The notes: generated from the letters alone by a model not told the origin. Counted from the stretch's first letter, positions 1 through 10,905 are shown. The stretch: DNA of 64,000 nucleotides from Aurantiochytrium sp. KH105 (GCA_003116975.1 BGKB01000050.1:1-64000); one strand, 5' to 3'. Translations and numbers: made by a program.

Positions 1-397
1 TGTCACGGTCGCTGTCAGTGTGGTGCGGCGGTGCGGGGCGCGAGGCGGGCGCGGTCAAGACTGCGCGCAGAGTAGCCTGCGCGCGACGACTACGGCGTTC
101 GACTTGACAGCGCCAGGGAGGCCAAACGGTGGCCAGCTGGCCGTGCCACATCACGTCATGACGGTGCGCGGCTGCGGACGGTTCGCGAGGATAGTTTTTT
201 TCGGGACGACCATCTCCTGGAGGGAAGGGAAGTAGGCGTGATGCACGTGCGCACTGGTCTACACTGCAAGCAAGATAGACGCAGCACTGTCGTTGCGATG
301 CATAAGACTTGGAAAGCGATGCGCGAATGCAAGCAAGGATGGAAAAGTCACTGGCAAGGTTGATTTATACCTTTATAAGCTTATCAGAACGGCCGGC
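1..397. other. No gene seen (3' flank of EDC4)
   Basis: GC-rich at the left edge and more mixed towards the EDC4 stop codon. The short open frames here have no family resemblance and look random. It probably holds the 3' UTR of the gene that ends at 398 and the flank of a gene outside the window. Confidence 0.5.
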
Positions 398-1700
398 CTA
401 CGTGGAAGCGGCGCGAGAAGACACGATGTTGAGGCACATCTCAAAGAGTGAGCGGTTCGGAGAAGCCCCAGTGTTCTCGGCCTGCACAACGTACTGGCGC
501 TGCGACTCCATATGGTTGCGGACCTCGTTCATGACGCGAGAAACGTGAATACCCACGTCGCGGTCTTGCGGGTTAAGCGCCATGGCACCTCGCTGCATCC
601 ACTGCAGCTTGAGCGGCGTGTCGGTGAGCAAATCCACACTGAGCTGCTGAACGAGAGCCAAAAGGACGCGTTGACTGAGAGCCACACCCTGTGCACCAGC
701 AAAGACGCGCTCCGGATCGACCTGGTTGCAAGTCGCCACCACGAGATCAAGGTTCGACTCGCTCAGCGCCTTGAGAAAGGCACTCTGATAGTCGCCACTG
801 TTCAAGTAGCCAAGGATGTCGTTGAACAGGGGCATCAAGTCCGGGTGCAAAGAGGCAGGAGCACCTGGCGGCATGCCGCCCAGGTTCGGCGAGGGCACCG
901 AAGGAGGCGGCGATTGCTGCTGCTGCTGCTGCTGCATGTGGCCGCTGGTGGCGGGTGGGGCGGATCCGGTTGACATTGACGACGAATGCATCGTCCTCGC
1001 GAGCATGTTCTCAATGCGTTGCAAACTCGATTCCATAGCGGCCTGGCGCTCTTGAACTTCGAGAAGCTTGCGTGCAAGTTCAGGATCCGAAGTGTTTAAG
1101 GACTGCGCGCCACTCTGCTGCGGCTTGGCGCTCTCAGCAGCCTTGGCGAATTGCGCGAGGAGATTGTTGCAGCCGGCCTCAAACGCAGGGATAAACGATG
1201 TGCGCATGGCGTCCTTGAACGCATCTTGTGCGGTCTTGCGCAGTGCTTGAGCAACCTTGTTGGCAGCCGCGTCGACGGCGTCGAACTTGCCTGCGGTGCT
1301 CTGGTCAAGAGCCTCGGCCAGAGACTGGCTAAGAGCAGGCGAGAGTTTTCCAAGAATAGCGTCTGCCAATGCACCAGCCGTGTCCTCGTCCTCAAAGGCA
1401 TCCTTGACAGCTTCGTCGACATTTTCGGGGATCTCCCCCAGGGACTTGGCCAGCACCTGGAGGAGGCTCTTTTGCTGCGACATGAACTTGTCCGATTGTG
1501 CATCAGAAACCTGTTTCTGCCTTGATTCCAAAGCTCCGAGATGCCTCGAGAGGGCTTCTTCCAATCCACTACCGCCGCCGCCGGGAGCGAGCCCAGCCCC
1601 GTTCGCCATAAAGTGAGACGGATACTGCTGATGTTGCTGATACATTTGCTGCGGAGCGTGCGGCTGATACTGCTGTTGTGGTTGCTGCTGTTGCTGCGGC

Positions 1701-1735
<35 letters not shown>

Positions 1736-3131
1736 TGGCGGTTGCTGTTGTGGCGGTTGCTGCTGCTCCTGATGCTGAAGCTGATCGGGCCGCATGAGGC
1801 CACTGTCTTGGCGATCACGCATGGTCGTCGCTTGCGGCGCGGGGGCAGGTGATGATGCAGCTTGGCGCGGAACTTGTTGCTGCTCGTAGTCTGAACTAGG
1901 GGAGAATGAAAAGAATTGAATACCCTTGGTCTGTTGGCAGAGGATGATCTCCGAGTCAGGCGCGGCGCGACGCGTCGAGAAACTCAGCACGGGACAATCG
2001 AGCTCGTACTCGACAGGACGATCGAGCTGGACAGCACTCGGATTGAGCTTGCTGCAAAGAAGAACGTTTCGTTGCGGAATACCGACAAAGACGTACTGGC
2101 CCGAAGAGTCGACAGCAGCCGAGTAAAGAGGGCCCGCGTCGGCGAGCGTGAGCTCATGCGATGGCTTGTACTTGACAGCGCTCGAGTCCCACGTCCAAAG
2201 GCGCAACAGCGTGTTCCCGCGAACACCCGTAAGCAGGAAATGGTCACCGTGCTGAAGGAAGCGGCACAAAGAAACACCAAGGCCATCACCGGCAGAAAGC
2301 TGCCAAAGCACCCCAAGTTCGGGACTCTCGGCGTCCTCGATAAGCGAAGAAGCGTTGAGGCCGCACACGGTGCCATCCGAACAGCCAACAAGCAAGGTGT
2401 TTCCATCTGCGGAGAAGCTTGCGCTGAGCACGCGCACTCCGGGCTGCTGGGCGACCTGAGCGTAGGCGCAGCGGACCTTTTCAATCGCGAGACCCTCGCG
2501 ACCGGCTGCCTGCTGGGCATTCCAAAGTTTCGAGCTCAACATCACGATGGAGACAGTACCACCATGAATGAGCGCAAAGACACGTTGATTCTTGGCATGC
2601 CACTCGACGGCGCCAAAGGTTTCATTCGGCTGCGTGGTACGTACGCGAATGGCCTCCCGGTACTCGACCTTGCCTGACTCGGCCACATGGCGCAGCTCCC
2701 AGACGATGCCGAGGCCGTCCGTAGACACGGTGGCCACAAGAGAGTCTTGATTCGGGCAAAACTTCATGTCGACGATGGGCTCGGCGTGTCCGCGCAAAAG
2801 CCCTGTTTGCACAGACTCGGTGTGAATCACGCGCACCATGCTCGCTTTGTTTGCGTAGTTGATGAACTTGGCGCTGCTTGCCACGCGGGCGCCAAGGCCC
2901 TCGTTTGCTGGCTCCTTTTTGACCAGCGCAATCGTCGTGGCCTTGAGCGCCCGCGTCGGCGTGCCAGGCGTGTACGTGGATGCCTTTGCAAACACCTGCA
3001 GAGCCGTGCTCGAAGTCGCGCGGGGCGGCATGCCCATTTTCGCAGCCGGGTTCGACGCCTCGCTCTCGGATCGTGACATGGGCGGCAGCGGCGAGTGTGA
3101 TCCTTTCTCGCCAGACAGCAGCCTCTGGAAG

Positions 3132-3164
<33 letters not shown>

Positions 3165-3266
3165 GTCGTGCCGTTGCCCGCTGCGCTCATTGCGGTCTCT
3201 TGATGCCCATTGCCCTCATTCGACGTCGGCTTCGGCTTGGCCGCCACGCCGCCGGCAGCAGCCCCC

Positions 3267-3297
<31 letters not shown>

Positions 3298-3367
3298 TGC
3301 CGCCGAGCTGGGGCGGGCCCGTGGCGAGGTCCTTGAAGAGCTCATTGAGGAGGTTAGACTTGCTCAT
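398..3367 (-). CDS. EDC4: Enhancer of mRNA-decapping protein 4 (EDC4/VARICOSE) homologue
   Basis: 989 residues. EDC4 is the scaffold joining the decapping enzyme Dcp2 to its activators in cytoplasmic P-bodies. A WD40-type region runs from about residue 179 to 500, opening with an LLRGHAEPIVDMKF / DGLGIVWEL blade, the family's characteristic N-terminal propeller. The C-terminal ~150 residues are helical like the EDC4 C-terminal domain. Low-complexity tracts separate them: poly-Gly near residues 22-40 (GCC repeats at about 3258-3300), a poly-Gln run near 69-78 (CTG repeats, 3134-3166) and a Gln/Pro segment near 532-582 (CTG repeats, 1684-1760). The ATG at 3367 is the first methionine and faces the NUP35 gene across a 0.54 kb divergent promoter. 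Family assignment is fairly secure; repeat lengths may be assembly-sensitive. Confidence 0.85.
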
Positions 3368-3430
3368 GCTCGCGAGCGTGCGCTGGCTGCGCCGCTCGCC
3401 GCGCGTCCAGATCCCTCGCCGCAGGCGTCC

Positions 3431-3487
3431 GCCTCGCTTCGCCTCGCCGCGCCTCGCCGCGCCTCGCCTCGCCTCGCCTCGCCTCGC
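3431..3487. repeat. Pentanucleotide repeat (GCCTC-type)
   Basis: Tandem GCCTC/GCCGC units lie directly upstream of the EDC4 start codon, in its presumed 5' UTR. On the minus strand they read as purine-rich GAGGC units. Confidence 0.8.
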
Positions 3488-3629
3488 CGCGCGCGCAGGG
3501 CAACCGTCGCGGCGCTCCGATCCAGGCTGAGTGTTTGCTCGCTCGCTCGCTTGCTAGCCGCCGCCCTCTCCGAGTCTGCTCCGCGGCCTCGCGAAGATAG
3601 CGCCGCGAACAGAGTTATAGCCGCCGCGC

Positions 3630-3769
3630 GCAAGTGCGCTTTCCGCGCCGCAAGTGGAGCTCCGCGCGCCGCGCACTGCGCCGCGCGCAAACCGCGCCAG
3701 CCTATGGCAGACCGCGCCCCGCAAGTGGGCCTTTTGCGGCCGCAAGTGAAACTCCGCCCGCCGCAAGTG
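3630..3769. promoter_or_regulatory. GCAAGTG promoter cluster A (EDC4/NUP35 divergent promoter)
   Basis: Five exact GCAAGTG heptamers at 3630, 3650, 3721, 3742 and 3763, mostly in a GCCGCAAGTGG context, all in one orientation. They lie between two divergent starts (3367 minus, 3910 plus). CAAGTG is an E-box variant (CANNTG). The same heptamer is clustered at 8822-8861, 51110-51277 and 51744-51985. A regulatory role is inferred from clustering and position. Confidence 0.55.
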
Positions 3770-3909
3770 GGGCGAGGACTCGCGAGGGATGCTCCGGGGT
3801 CCGCTGCGGGTGGAAGAGGCAGAGAGAAGGTGCAGCGAGAGAACAGGACTCGGATTTGCGTAACCACCACCGCAATGAAGTGGAGATAGACGAGGGAGGT
3901 TGACGATCA

Positions 3910-5103
3910 ATGATCGTCGGCCGAGCCCCAGAAAACGATCGAGAGACGCGAGGCCGAGACATGTACGGGACTCCGACGCTGGGCGGCGGCGGCGCGGCGG
4001 GCGCTGCCGCCGGCGCAAGTCGCGACGCGCCGACTTACTTTGGCAGAGCGCGGATGTCTGCGGCCGAAAAACGCGGAGGACCTCGAGGCCCTGCGTCGGC
4101 GGCGAGCGCTGGCGTGGGCGAGTCTATGTTCGCGCCCACAACGCCCGGCGGGTACGGGCAAGGCGCCTTTGGGTCGAACCAGCGTGGAGCGCAGAGCGGC
4201 TTTGGCGCAGAAAACCGTCAGCAAAATGCGGGTCTTGGATACTCGCCAGCAAGGACCCCAGGCAAAGGCGTCTCCTCGAGCTACATGGACGACGGCAGCG
4301 AAGTCCGCAAGTCACATGGCCAAGGACAATTGCAGCAGTACAGGAGCGGTGGCAGCGCGTATGACGATGAAGACATTGATGCGAGCCAAAATATGCACGG
4401 AGGCACCTTGGCGCTCGTGCGCAACTCGGACGGCGAGGATGAGGAAATGCTTATGCCGCCATCGAATTCGCTTCTCAGCGGAATGCCAGCTACCCCTGCA
4501 CCCGTGGAGCGGCTGCAGCAAGAAGCTGGAGACGAGGCGTCAGGCTTGCGACGAAGACAAGCCGTGCGCACGCCGGGTACGAGCCACGTAGGTCTCGATC
4601 TCGACGCACCACGCGGCCTCGATCTCTCTTCGCCGCTTGTGCTGGCAAGTCGCGCGCGCGCAGGGTCCGGTGTCGACGGCATGACCGGCGGCGCGGCCCA
4701 GTCATCATGGGTCACTGTCTTTGGTTACCCGACGGGTGCTGGCTTTGCTGTTTTACGGCACTTTCAGAATTATGGCGAGGTGCACGAACACAGAAATGAG
4801 GCTGGCAACTGGATGCACATTCTCTACAGCAGCCGCGTGCAGGCAAGTCGTGCGTTGGCGCAAAATGGCCACTTTATCAATGTTGGTGACGCACAAGTGA
4901 TGATTGGTGTCAAGCCGTGCTCGGACCCTCGCTTGGCGAGCGTCGCTGCTTCGGCGGCGAGCAACCAGGGAATGACCTCAACGAGCTTTTCGCATCAGGC
5001 TAAGCAATCGTACCGAGTCAGGGAACCTGAGCAATTGCAGCGGGCCCCGAGTCGTGCCAAGTCGGTATGCAAACGCTTCTGGGCTTGGGTTCTCGACGTG
5101 TGA
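3910..5103 (+). CDS. NUP35: Nucleoporin NUP35/Nup53 family (MPPN/RRM-like domain)
   Basis: 397 residues. Nup35/Nup53 is a linker nucleoporin of the inner ring of the nuclear pore complex. The N-terminal ~260 residues are Gly/Ser-rich and disordered. The RRM-like dimerisation domain spans about residues 266-340, with the diagnostic WVTVFGYP start, the GNWMHILY strand and a GVKPC end. The protein ends in a short amphipathic helix (residues ~385-397, KRFWAWVLDV), the position where family members carry a membrane-binding helix. The ATG at 3910 is the first; a second in-frame ATG at 3961 starts MYGTPTLGG and may be the true start. Transcribed away from EDC4. Confidence 0.88.
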   Translation: MIVGRAPENDRETRGRDMYGTPTLGGGGAAGAAAGASRDAPTYFGRARMSAAEKRGGPRGPASAASAGVGESMFAPTTPGGYGQGAFGSNQRGAQSGFGAENRQQNAGLGYSPARTPGKGVSSSYMDDGSEVRKSHGQGQLQQYRSGGSAYDDEDIDASQNMHGGTLALVRNSDGEDEEMLMPPSNSLLSGMPATPAPVERLQQEAGDEASGLRRRQAVRTPGTSHVGLDLDAPRGLDLSSPLVLASRARAGSGVDGMTGGAAQSSWVTVFGYPTGAGFAVLRHFQNYGEVHEHRNEAGNWMHILYSSRVQASRALAQNGHFINVGDAQVMIGVKPCSDPRLASVAASAASNQGMTSTSFSHQAKQSYRVREPEQLQRAPSRAKSVCKRFWAWVLDV

Positions 5104-5553
5104 TCTATCTATCTCATAGACAAGTAGGAAAAGTAAAATGAAAGGAAAGAAACACTTTCTGCGGCAAACCTTGACGAAAGCAACAACCATTTGTGATGAT
5201 GCAAAAGAAGTCGGAACCTTGAGAAGCGAACGAGCTGCTGTGCACAAGTTTTACAGCTGCCCTTTGCAATTCCGCGTTTGCCAAAGGTGACTTCGTTTTC
5301 ATGTGTTGGTAGTAGGCCAACCTACCCCTGTCTCAAAAGTGCTGGACGGATCCACGCGGCGTTTGCCAAACTTGCTCAGCTCTTGAAGTGATCATTGGAA
5401 AGAAAAGTAACAAGAAAGAGCAGAAGGTACTCACTCCATCGTTCACAATAATCAAGAGAGAAACAGAATAGCTCATGACGGTTTTATCCTCCAAATAGTA
5501 TACAAACATCGTTTCCCTTCTTTCTCTTTTTCTGTCGTGGACTTGCTGGCTAT
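5104..5553. other. Intergenic, 3' ends of NUP35 and the J-domain gene
   Basis: AT-richer DNA between two convergent genes. Short minus-strand frames here show no family resemblance. It is expected to hold both 3' UTRs and polyadenylation signals. Confidence 0.5.
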
Positions 5554-8500
5554 CTAAAAGTACGCATAGTATGGCGTCGCTGATGGACGTCTTGTCGAAG
5601 TTGAGCTCGATGGGAAAGATGAAAAGAGCGTGCTAAAGCTGCGTTTTCGGTCGTAGTCCGCCTTCTTTACTGGATCCTTGAGCGTGTCATAAGCGTCAGC
5701 AATAGCTTTAAACATCTCCACAGCTTCCTCATCATTGGTGCCGCGTTTGTCCGGATGGTACTTGAGCGCAAGCTTCAAGTACGCTTTCCGAATGTGCGCC
5801 TGTGAAGCGTCGGTCGCGACACCAAGAATCTTGTACAGACACGTGTCTTTCTTTCGCACGCTAGGATCACCTTGCCGAGAAGATGATGAATACGACGATT
5901 GTTTCTTTCGTTCGTACTTGCCCCAGCGTGCCTGGTTGCGAGCGTCGTTCTTTGCCTCGCGCTGACGACGGGCCTCGGCGCGCAATCGCTCGAATTCTTC
6001 TTTGAATTCGGGAGCTCGAGACTCGACGTATGCGCTTTCCATGTCGCTCATGGCCACCTTGATCTTCCCAAGACGCTCATTGGCGCGCGCGCGCCGCACG
6101 CGCGGTTTCTTGTACAAGGGCGACTTTTCAAGCGATTGTGTGCAGTCCGCTACCGCTTTGTCGAAGCGATCCAAAGCCATGTAGGCCGCCGCGCGGTTGC
6201 AGAGGACCACAGCATTGTAGCTATCGTGCTCCGGGTCGATACGGAGGGCGTCCGTGTAGCAATTGATGGCCTCGGCAAACTTTTTGGCCTTGAACAAAGC
6301 GTTGCCATCATCCTTTTTTATCGCAAGATTGGCGTAGAGCGCCGCTTCTTCCTTGCATGCCACCACCAGCGGGACATCCTGGCGATCTTTAAAGGCGTCA
6401 AGCAGAGCGTCCACAAAAGCTGTTGCCTCTTGAGCAAAGTCGGCGCGATGCAGCGAGCGCAAGAGCGTAGCAATGATCTCAGCTGTTTCCGTGTCGCAAT
6501 TGGAGACCTGTTCAGGGTTCTTGGAGAATTGACCACGACGATCCACTTGAAAGACATCGACGCGTACGGCAAGAGCGCGGGCGTACGCCAAATGCTCTCG
6601 AGCCGTATGGTGTTGCGCATTCCAGTGCGCATTGACCGCCTCGAGTATCTTTGCACAGGGCCAGCCCGGGCAACGCTCGGCGAGGGTCTTGAGAATCTCT
6701 GCGGTGGCCGTCGCGTCTGGAGCTTGAGCCACGACTTTCAATGCGCGCTGCAGGAGAGCGCTCGTCTCGCTGGCGAGGACACGTTCTTCGCGCGCAGGAT
6801 CGACAGAACCGTCTGCGCCGCCAAGCACACGAAGCCAGTCTGCGCTCGCGGCGAAGCAGCCCATCTTGCGCAAAACACGCGCGCCACGCATTGCTGCCTT
6901 AATGTGGCTGTTGTCCCCTTGTAAAGTTAAAAGGCAATTTGTCAAACAAGCTGCGTACTCATCTCGCGCTAGATGCGCAGAAGAGCGCAAGAAGTAGGTT
7001 TCGGCCTCGACGGGTTCGCCGTTCAGTTCGTAAAACTCGTCAATTACCTCGAGCGCGGCCTCTGGTTCTCCGGCGTCCAAAAGATCTTTGGCATGACATC
7101 GCATGGCGTCGGCGGCGCGCCAGCTGGCGCTCTCGGTGCTCGCAGCGGAGCTGTCATCTTCGGGCTGCGGTCCAACCTTGGACTCGACCTCCTCTTTGTT
7201 GCCCGAGTTACGGCCCGAATCGCCACAGGCCCGCACCGCCGAGTGCAAGAGCTTGGAGTGATACTCGGTGTCTTGGAACTCATTTGGATCCAGATTTTCC
7301 CCGCGCTCAACACTAGCGTGGTCTTCGGGATTCAAATGGTTGAGATCAAAGGAGAAATTGATGTCGAATTCCGGCTCTACGGGCGAGCTTAGCGTTCTCT
7401 CTTCAAGCGAGGCTGGAGACAGATCGCGCTCTCTTCGCCTCTCCGTGTAGTCTGAGCGTGACGTGCGCCTGCTGCGTCGGCGGCTTCGTGCTGATGATGC
7501 AGATTTGCGGCCAAAACTGAACGCGGGGGAATCGAGATCGAGGTCCGAAGGGGCTGCGGGGCCGCCAGCGTGCGCTGCCTCGCTCTTGCTTTCGAAATGA
7601 ATTGACGTGTTTGGCGTTTCGGGGCTCTGACGGCGCTCCTCTTGCGGGACAACGAGAGGAGAGTGCGAGGCAATCTTCTTTCGCGATCTCGATGCGACCG
7701 GGGTGATGGGAGATGTTGTAGCATCGGTAAAGCTAATGGCAGATTTGGAGGCGTGTTCACGCGCGCTTGCGGCCGCTGCTGCCGCAGAAGTCTGTTCGAC
7801 CGTGCGCGTGACGGCTTTGGGCCTCCTGGGCCACGATTTACGGCCTCGAAGCGACTTTTTCGCGCCCACCGCGAACGAGGCTGCCGAGATAAAGACGTTT
7901 TCAAAACCTGGTGACGGCGGCGGCGGCTGCGGAGGGGGGACGCCCGGCGGAGCGGCGCTCTTGCACGGTTTTGAAGCCTGTCCGCCCGTGCTCGGCTCTG
8001 GGGGAACCACATTCCCTGCGTTGCGAGAGGCCTGTAGTGGCGTTCGTTTCAACTTGCGAGATCGACGGTTCTTGTTTTTGTTTCGCGGTGTGACAATACG
8101 AGCAGACGAGCTTGTTTGATATTGCATCTGGACAGATCCAAGCTTGTCGTCTTCATTTGCGTTGAAGACGATGTTTGTACTGCCGAGATTTTCTGCGAGT
8201 CCGACGAGTGAAGGCGTCGGGCGGTTCGCGGGCATTTCTTGCTGTTGTTGTTGCTGTTGTTGTTGCTGCTGCTGTTGCTGCTGTTGCTGCTGTTGCAAAG
8301 GTGCGCTCGTGAGGCTCTTCCTGTTCTTGCTCTTGCTACGTTTCTGCGCGAGAGCGCTCTTCTTCTTTGCGCTGCGAGGCTGGGGCCTCGCCACGAAGAA
8401 CCCCATGCCAAATCCTCCCGGCGAGCCCACGCCCTCGACCGTCATGGGCGAGGCGGGCGGCGGCCGGTTCGGGATGGGCGGAGTTGGGAGTCCGCGTACG

Positions 8501-8598
8501 GCAGCCGCGCCGTCTCCCTGGTCGACCTCCATCTCCATCTCCATCTCCATCTCGCTCAGCCACTCCTGCACGCAGAACTCCGCGGTGGCGCCCAGCAT
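5554..8598 (-). CDS. TPR and J-domain co-chaperone (DNAJC7/DNAJC3-like)
   Basis: 1014 residues from the ATG at 8598. It is a predicted Hsp70 co-chaperone. A C-terminal J domain (about residues 918-986) has the HPD tripeptide (KYHPDKRG) that stimulates Hsp70 ATPase. Before it lie two TPR blocks, about 510-580 and 767-855 (ALFKAKKFAEAINCY, NRAAAYMALDRFDKA), the order seen in DNAJC7. The N-terminal half is basic and low-complexity, with an ME repeat just after the start and a poly-Gln run (TTGCTG repeats, 8239-8297). The frame stays open upstream to 9282, but that extension is Arg/Ala-rich, has no matching domain and contains the GCAAGTG promoter motif, so 8598 is preferred. The long basic N-terminus is unusual for DNAJC7 and may be nuclear. 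Confidence 0.82.
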   Translation of the reverse strand: MLGATAEFCVQEWLSEMEMEMEMEVDQGDGAAAVRGLPTPPIPNRPPPASPMTVEGVGSPGGFGMGFFVARPQPRSAKKKSALAQKRSKSKNRKSLTSAPLQQQQQQQQQQQQQQQQQQQEMPANRPTPSLVGLAENLGSTNIVFNANEDDKLGSVQMQYQTSSSARIVTPRNKNKNRRSRKLKRTPLQASRNAGNVVPPEPSTGGQASKPCKSAAPPGVPPPQPPPPSPGFENVFISAASFAVGAKKSLRGRKSWPRRPKAVTRTVEQTSAAAAAASAREHASKSAISFTDATTSPITPVASRSRKKIASHSPLVVPQEERRQSPETPNTSIHFESKSEAAHAGGPAAPSDLDLDSPAFSFGRKSASSARSRRRSRRTSRSDYTERRRERDLSPASLEERTLSSPVEPEFDINFSFDLNHLNPEDHASVERGENLDPNEFQDTEYHSKLLHSAVRACGDSGRNSGNKEEVESKVGPQPEDDSSAASTESASWRAADAMRCHAKDLLDAGEPEAALEVIDEFYELNGEPVEAETYFLRSSAHLARDEYAACLTNCLLTLQGDNSHIKAAMRGARVLRKMGCFAASADWLRVLGGADGSVDPAREERVLASETSALLQRALKVVAQAPDATATAEILKTLAERCPGWPCAKILEAVNAHWNAQHHTAREHLAYARALAVRVDVFQVDRRGQFSKNPEQVSNCDTETAEIIATLLRSLHRADFAQEATAFVDALLDAFKDRQDVPLVVACKEEAALYANLAIKKDDGNALFKAKKFAEAINCYTDALRIDPEHDSYNAVVLCNRAAAYMALDRFDKAVADCTQSLEKSPLYKKPRVRRARANERLGKIKVAMSDMESAYVESRAPEFKEEFERLRAEARRQREAKNDARNQARWGKYERKKQSSYSSSSRQGDPSVRKKDTCLYKILGVATDASQAHIRKAYLKLALKYHPDKRGTNDEEAVEMFKAIADAYDTLKDPVKKADYDRKRSFSTLFSSFPSSSTSTRRPSATPYYAYF

Positions 8599-8821
8599 CC
8601 TGCCGCGGCTCCGCGCGCGCGACGCCTGCGTGCCTCGCGAGTCTCGCGCGCCTCGCGAGGCTGCCGGCCGGGACCTTTCCTGCCTTCCTCGCCGCGCTCT
8701 CTGCTCTTCACGGTCTGCTTGGTCCCCTCTCCGCGCCGCGGGATTCGAAACTCGCGCCGCCGCCGTCCGCGACCAAGCACGGGTTTGCGCCGCTGCGTAC
8801 CCTCGAGTATAGCGCGCCCGC

Positions 8822-8861
8822 GCAAGTGCCCGTCCCCTCTTTGTCGCACTTGCCGCAAGTC
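8822..8861. promoter_or_regulatory. GCAAGTG promoter cluster B (J-domain gene)
   Basis: GCAAGTG at 8822, CACTTGC at 8847 and the variant GCAAGTC at 8855. The last two form an inverted pair. They sit about 225-265 bases upstream of the ATG at 8598, on the side expected for a promoter of the minus-strand gene. Confidence 0.45.
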
Positions 8862-9978
8862 GCGCTTCCGCCGGGTATCGGCGCCGCCAAAAGTAACCGA
8901 AGACTCGGCGGCCCACCGTGCGCGCGGTCGCCTCCCGCGGCCGCTCTCGAGCCCGGCTGCGCGCAGCGCTGCGCCAGCTGCAGCCTGCGACGCGGCCTGC
9001 GAGGCTGCGTGCGAGCATGCGAGCATGCATGCACGCCGCGCTCTGCACGTTCGGCGGTCCCGCCGCCGGGGGCGGGCGGGGTCGAACCTGGCCGACCTCG
9101 GGTGGGTCTTTTTTTTCTTCACTTTTGCCTCTTCTCTTTTCGTTTCTTCGTTCGCTCCTTTCGACGAGCGACTGACTTTGAGAGCGACAGACCCATGTGC
9201 AGTGCATGCATGGCGCGAGCGGGTAGAAGGGAATCCGACACGCAATGGTGAGTGTCAAGCGAGCCTTGCGGAAAAAAGTCACGGCGTCCCGATGAAAGAC
9301 GTCACATTCCCGATGAGAAAAAGATGTCTCTCATCGGGAGATGAGAGACGCGGTGGAAAGCTGAGGCCAGGTATCGCAAATGTGCGACGGAGGGATGCAG
9401 AGCCGATCATTCGTATGCAAAGTTTGGGACGTTACACAAGGTGAGCTCAGGCTGGTTGGAGCCATTGGTTGGCAAACTTGGATGTTTGGGTTATCTTGAC
9501 TCCGGTTCCAAGTTGGAGGGAAAAGACAACAGAGACATTCAATCGTCGTCCTTGCAAGCTTTGCACGCAAAATGAACGTTGACTTCGTCAGGTACTTTGC
9601 TTGGAGACATGCGCATCAACTCTCGAAGAAGTCTTCCTTTTTCTGATCGGGGCCTTGGTCGGTCATCCACAAAATAAAAGAAGATGCGCTTCAGAACAGC
9701 GCTGAGACTGACGCCATTCAAGTGTACCTCAGCCAAGTCAGGCGCCAGGCGCAAAAATCATAAAAGCTACTTGCATGGCTCGGTTCGGTTGGCTTGACGT
9801 GAGCAAGTCGACCGAACTTGCCTGCGATTATGATGCGATGCGATTCGGGTGTCTCAAAAAGACCCTAAAATAGACGTCCTTTCCCACGCACGCTCGGCAG
9901 CGAAAGAGAGAGACCAAAAGCACAACACGGGGCTGGGCGATCGCGGAAGCGAGAGCGACAGCAACAGCGACGAAGACG
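8862..9978. other. Divergent intergenic region
   Basis: Lies between the J-domain gene (-) and the oxygenase (+). The part next to the J-domain gene is GC-rich with Ala/Arg-coding frames in all directions, which looks compositional. A perfect hairpin sits at 9309-9338. No gene with a methionine start and a recognisable product was found. Confidence 0.45.
9309..9338. repeat. Perfect 10-bp inverted repeat (hairpin)
   Basis: CCCGATGAGA at 9309-9318 and its exact complement TCTCATCGGG at 9329-9338, separated by a 10-base loop. Part of the arm also recurs as TCCCGATGAAAGACG just upstream near 9277. It could be a structured transcript element or a protein-binding palindrome. Confidence 0.6.
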
Positions 9979-10905
9979 ATGTCGACAGGCCCCTCGCCAT
10001 TTGGCGAGGTCGCGCCTGTGCTCAAATCACTGACAGAGGCGGGCGACCTCCTCAACGTCACGGATCTTGAGGCGCGTCGGGATGGCGATGCGCGGGTGGT
10101 CGCGGCGCGGCCCGAGCCTGACCTCGACTGCGTCGTGCTTGACGACGTGCTCAGCGCGGAGGAGTGCGCCTACTTGGTGTCCCAAACCGAGAAAATGACG
10201 TACTCGTTCTGGGATGCGCGGGAAGAACGCAAGACGGAGTTCAGAAATGCAGACACGATCGAGACGCACCAGCCTGAGATCGCCGCGCTGCTTTGGGACC
10301 GCATCAAGGACAAGCTCCCAGATCCCGTGGAGATCACAGACGACGAGTCATCGCCTCGCTGGCAACGCGATCTCGAAGGCACCTGGGATCCGTACGGGAC
10401 GAACGAACACCTCCTCTTCGCAAGGTACAGGCAGGGGGGCCACTTTGCGCCCCACACGGACGGCTACAATATTGTCAGTTGCGATGAGCGCAGCATGTAC
10501 TCGATCGTACTTTTTCTTAACGACTGCCAAGAGGGAGGAGGCACGCGTTTCTACGCAGATGAACAGCGTGATCAGCTTGTCAAAGACGAGGCTGGACGAT
10601 ACACAGGTCGCCCAGACCTGGTACGCTTCACAGCTGCGCCCAAGGCCGGAAGAATGGTCATTTTCTTTCATAACATTATGCATGAAGGCGTGCCAGTAGG
10701 CGAGGAAGCAGAAAAGTACATTATCCGCTCCGACGTCATGTATAGGCGTCAGGACCCGATCTGTAAGACATCACGGGACAACGAGGCCTTTCGCTTGTAT
10801 CAAGAGGCCCAGGAGGTCTCCGTGGCCGGCGATTGCGATGCAGCCATGACGCTCTTCCGCCGTGCTTTCAAAATGAGCCCTACGCTAGCCGACATTTACG
10901 GTTGA
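9979..10905 (+). CDS. 2-oxoglutarate/Fe(II) dioxygenase, prolyl 4-hydroxylase-like
   Basis: 308 residues. Predicted non-haem iron oxygenase hydroxylating a protein side chain (prolyl 4-hydroxylase type). The double-stranded beta-helix is recognisable: iron ligands HTD near residue 158 (HFAPHTDGYN), distal His near 234 (NIMHEGVPVG) and the 2-oxoglutarate-binding Arg near 248 (YIIRSD). Between them lie SIVLFLND and GGGTRFY strands. The last ~35 residues (LYQEAQEVSVAGDCDAAM) resemble one TPR-like helical hairpin. There is no signal peptide at the ATG at 9979, so a cytosolic or nuclear enzyme is more likely than a secretory-pathway collagen hydroxylase. The substrate cannot be inferred. Confidence 0.83.
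   Translation: MSTGPSPFGEVAPVLKSLTEAGDLLNVTDLEARRDGDARVVAARPEPDLDCVVLDDVLSAEECAYLVSQTEKMTYSFWDAREERKTEFRNADTIETHQPEIAALLWDRIKDKLPDPVEITDDESSPRWQRDLEGTWDPYGTNEHLLFARYRQGGHFAPHTDGYNIVSCDERSMYSIVLFLNDCQEGGGTRFYADEQRDQLVKDEAGRYTGRPDLVRFTAAPKAGRMVIFFHNIMHEGVPVGEEAEKYIIRSDVMYRRQDPICKTSRDNEAFRLYQEAQEVSVAGDCDAAMTLFRRAFKMSPTLADIYG

Noticed and set aside
8599-9282. N-terminal extension of the J-domain protein (228 codons)
   Set aside because: No ATG supports it, composition is Arg/Ala-rich, and it would translate the GCAAGTG promoter cluster; ATG 8598 gives a cleaner start.
9539-9754. Minus-strand 71-codon frame
   Set aside because: Protein-like in places, but it starts at TTG, has no recognised family and no upstream exon found.
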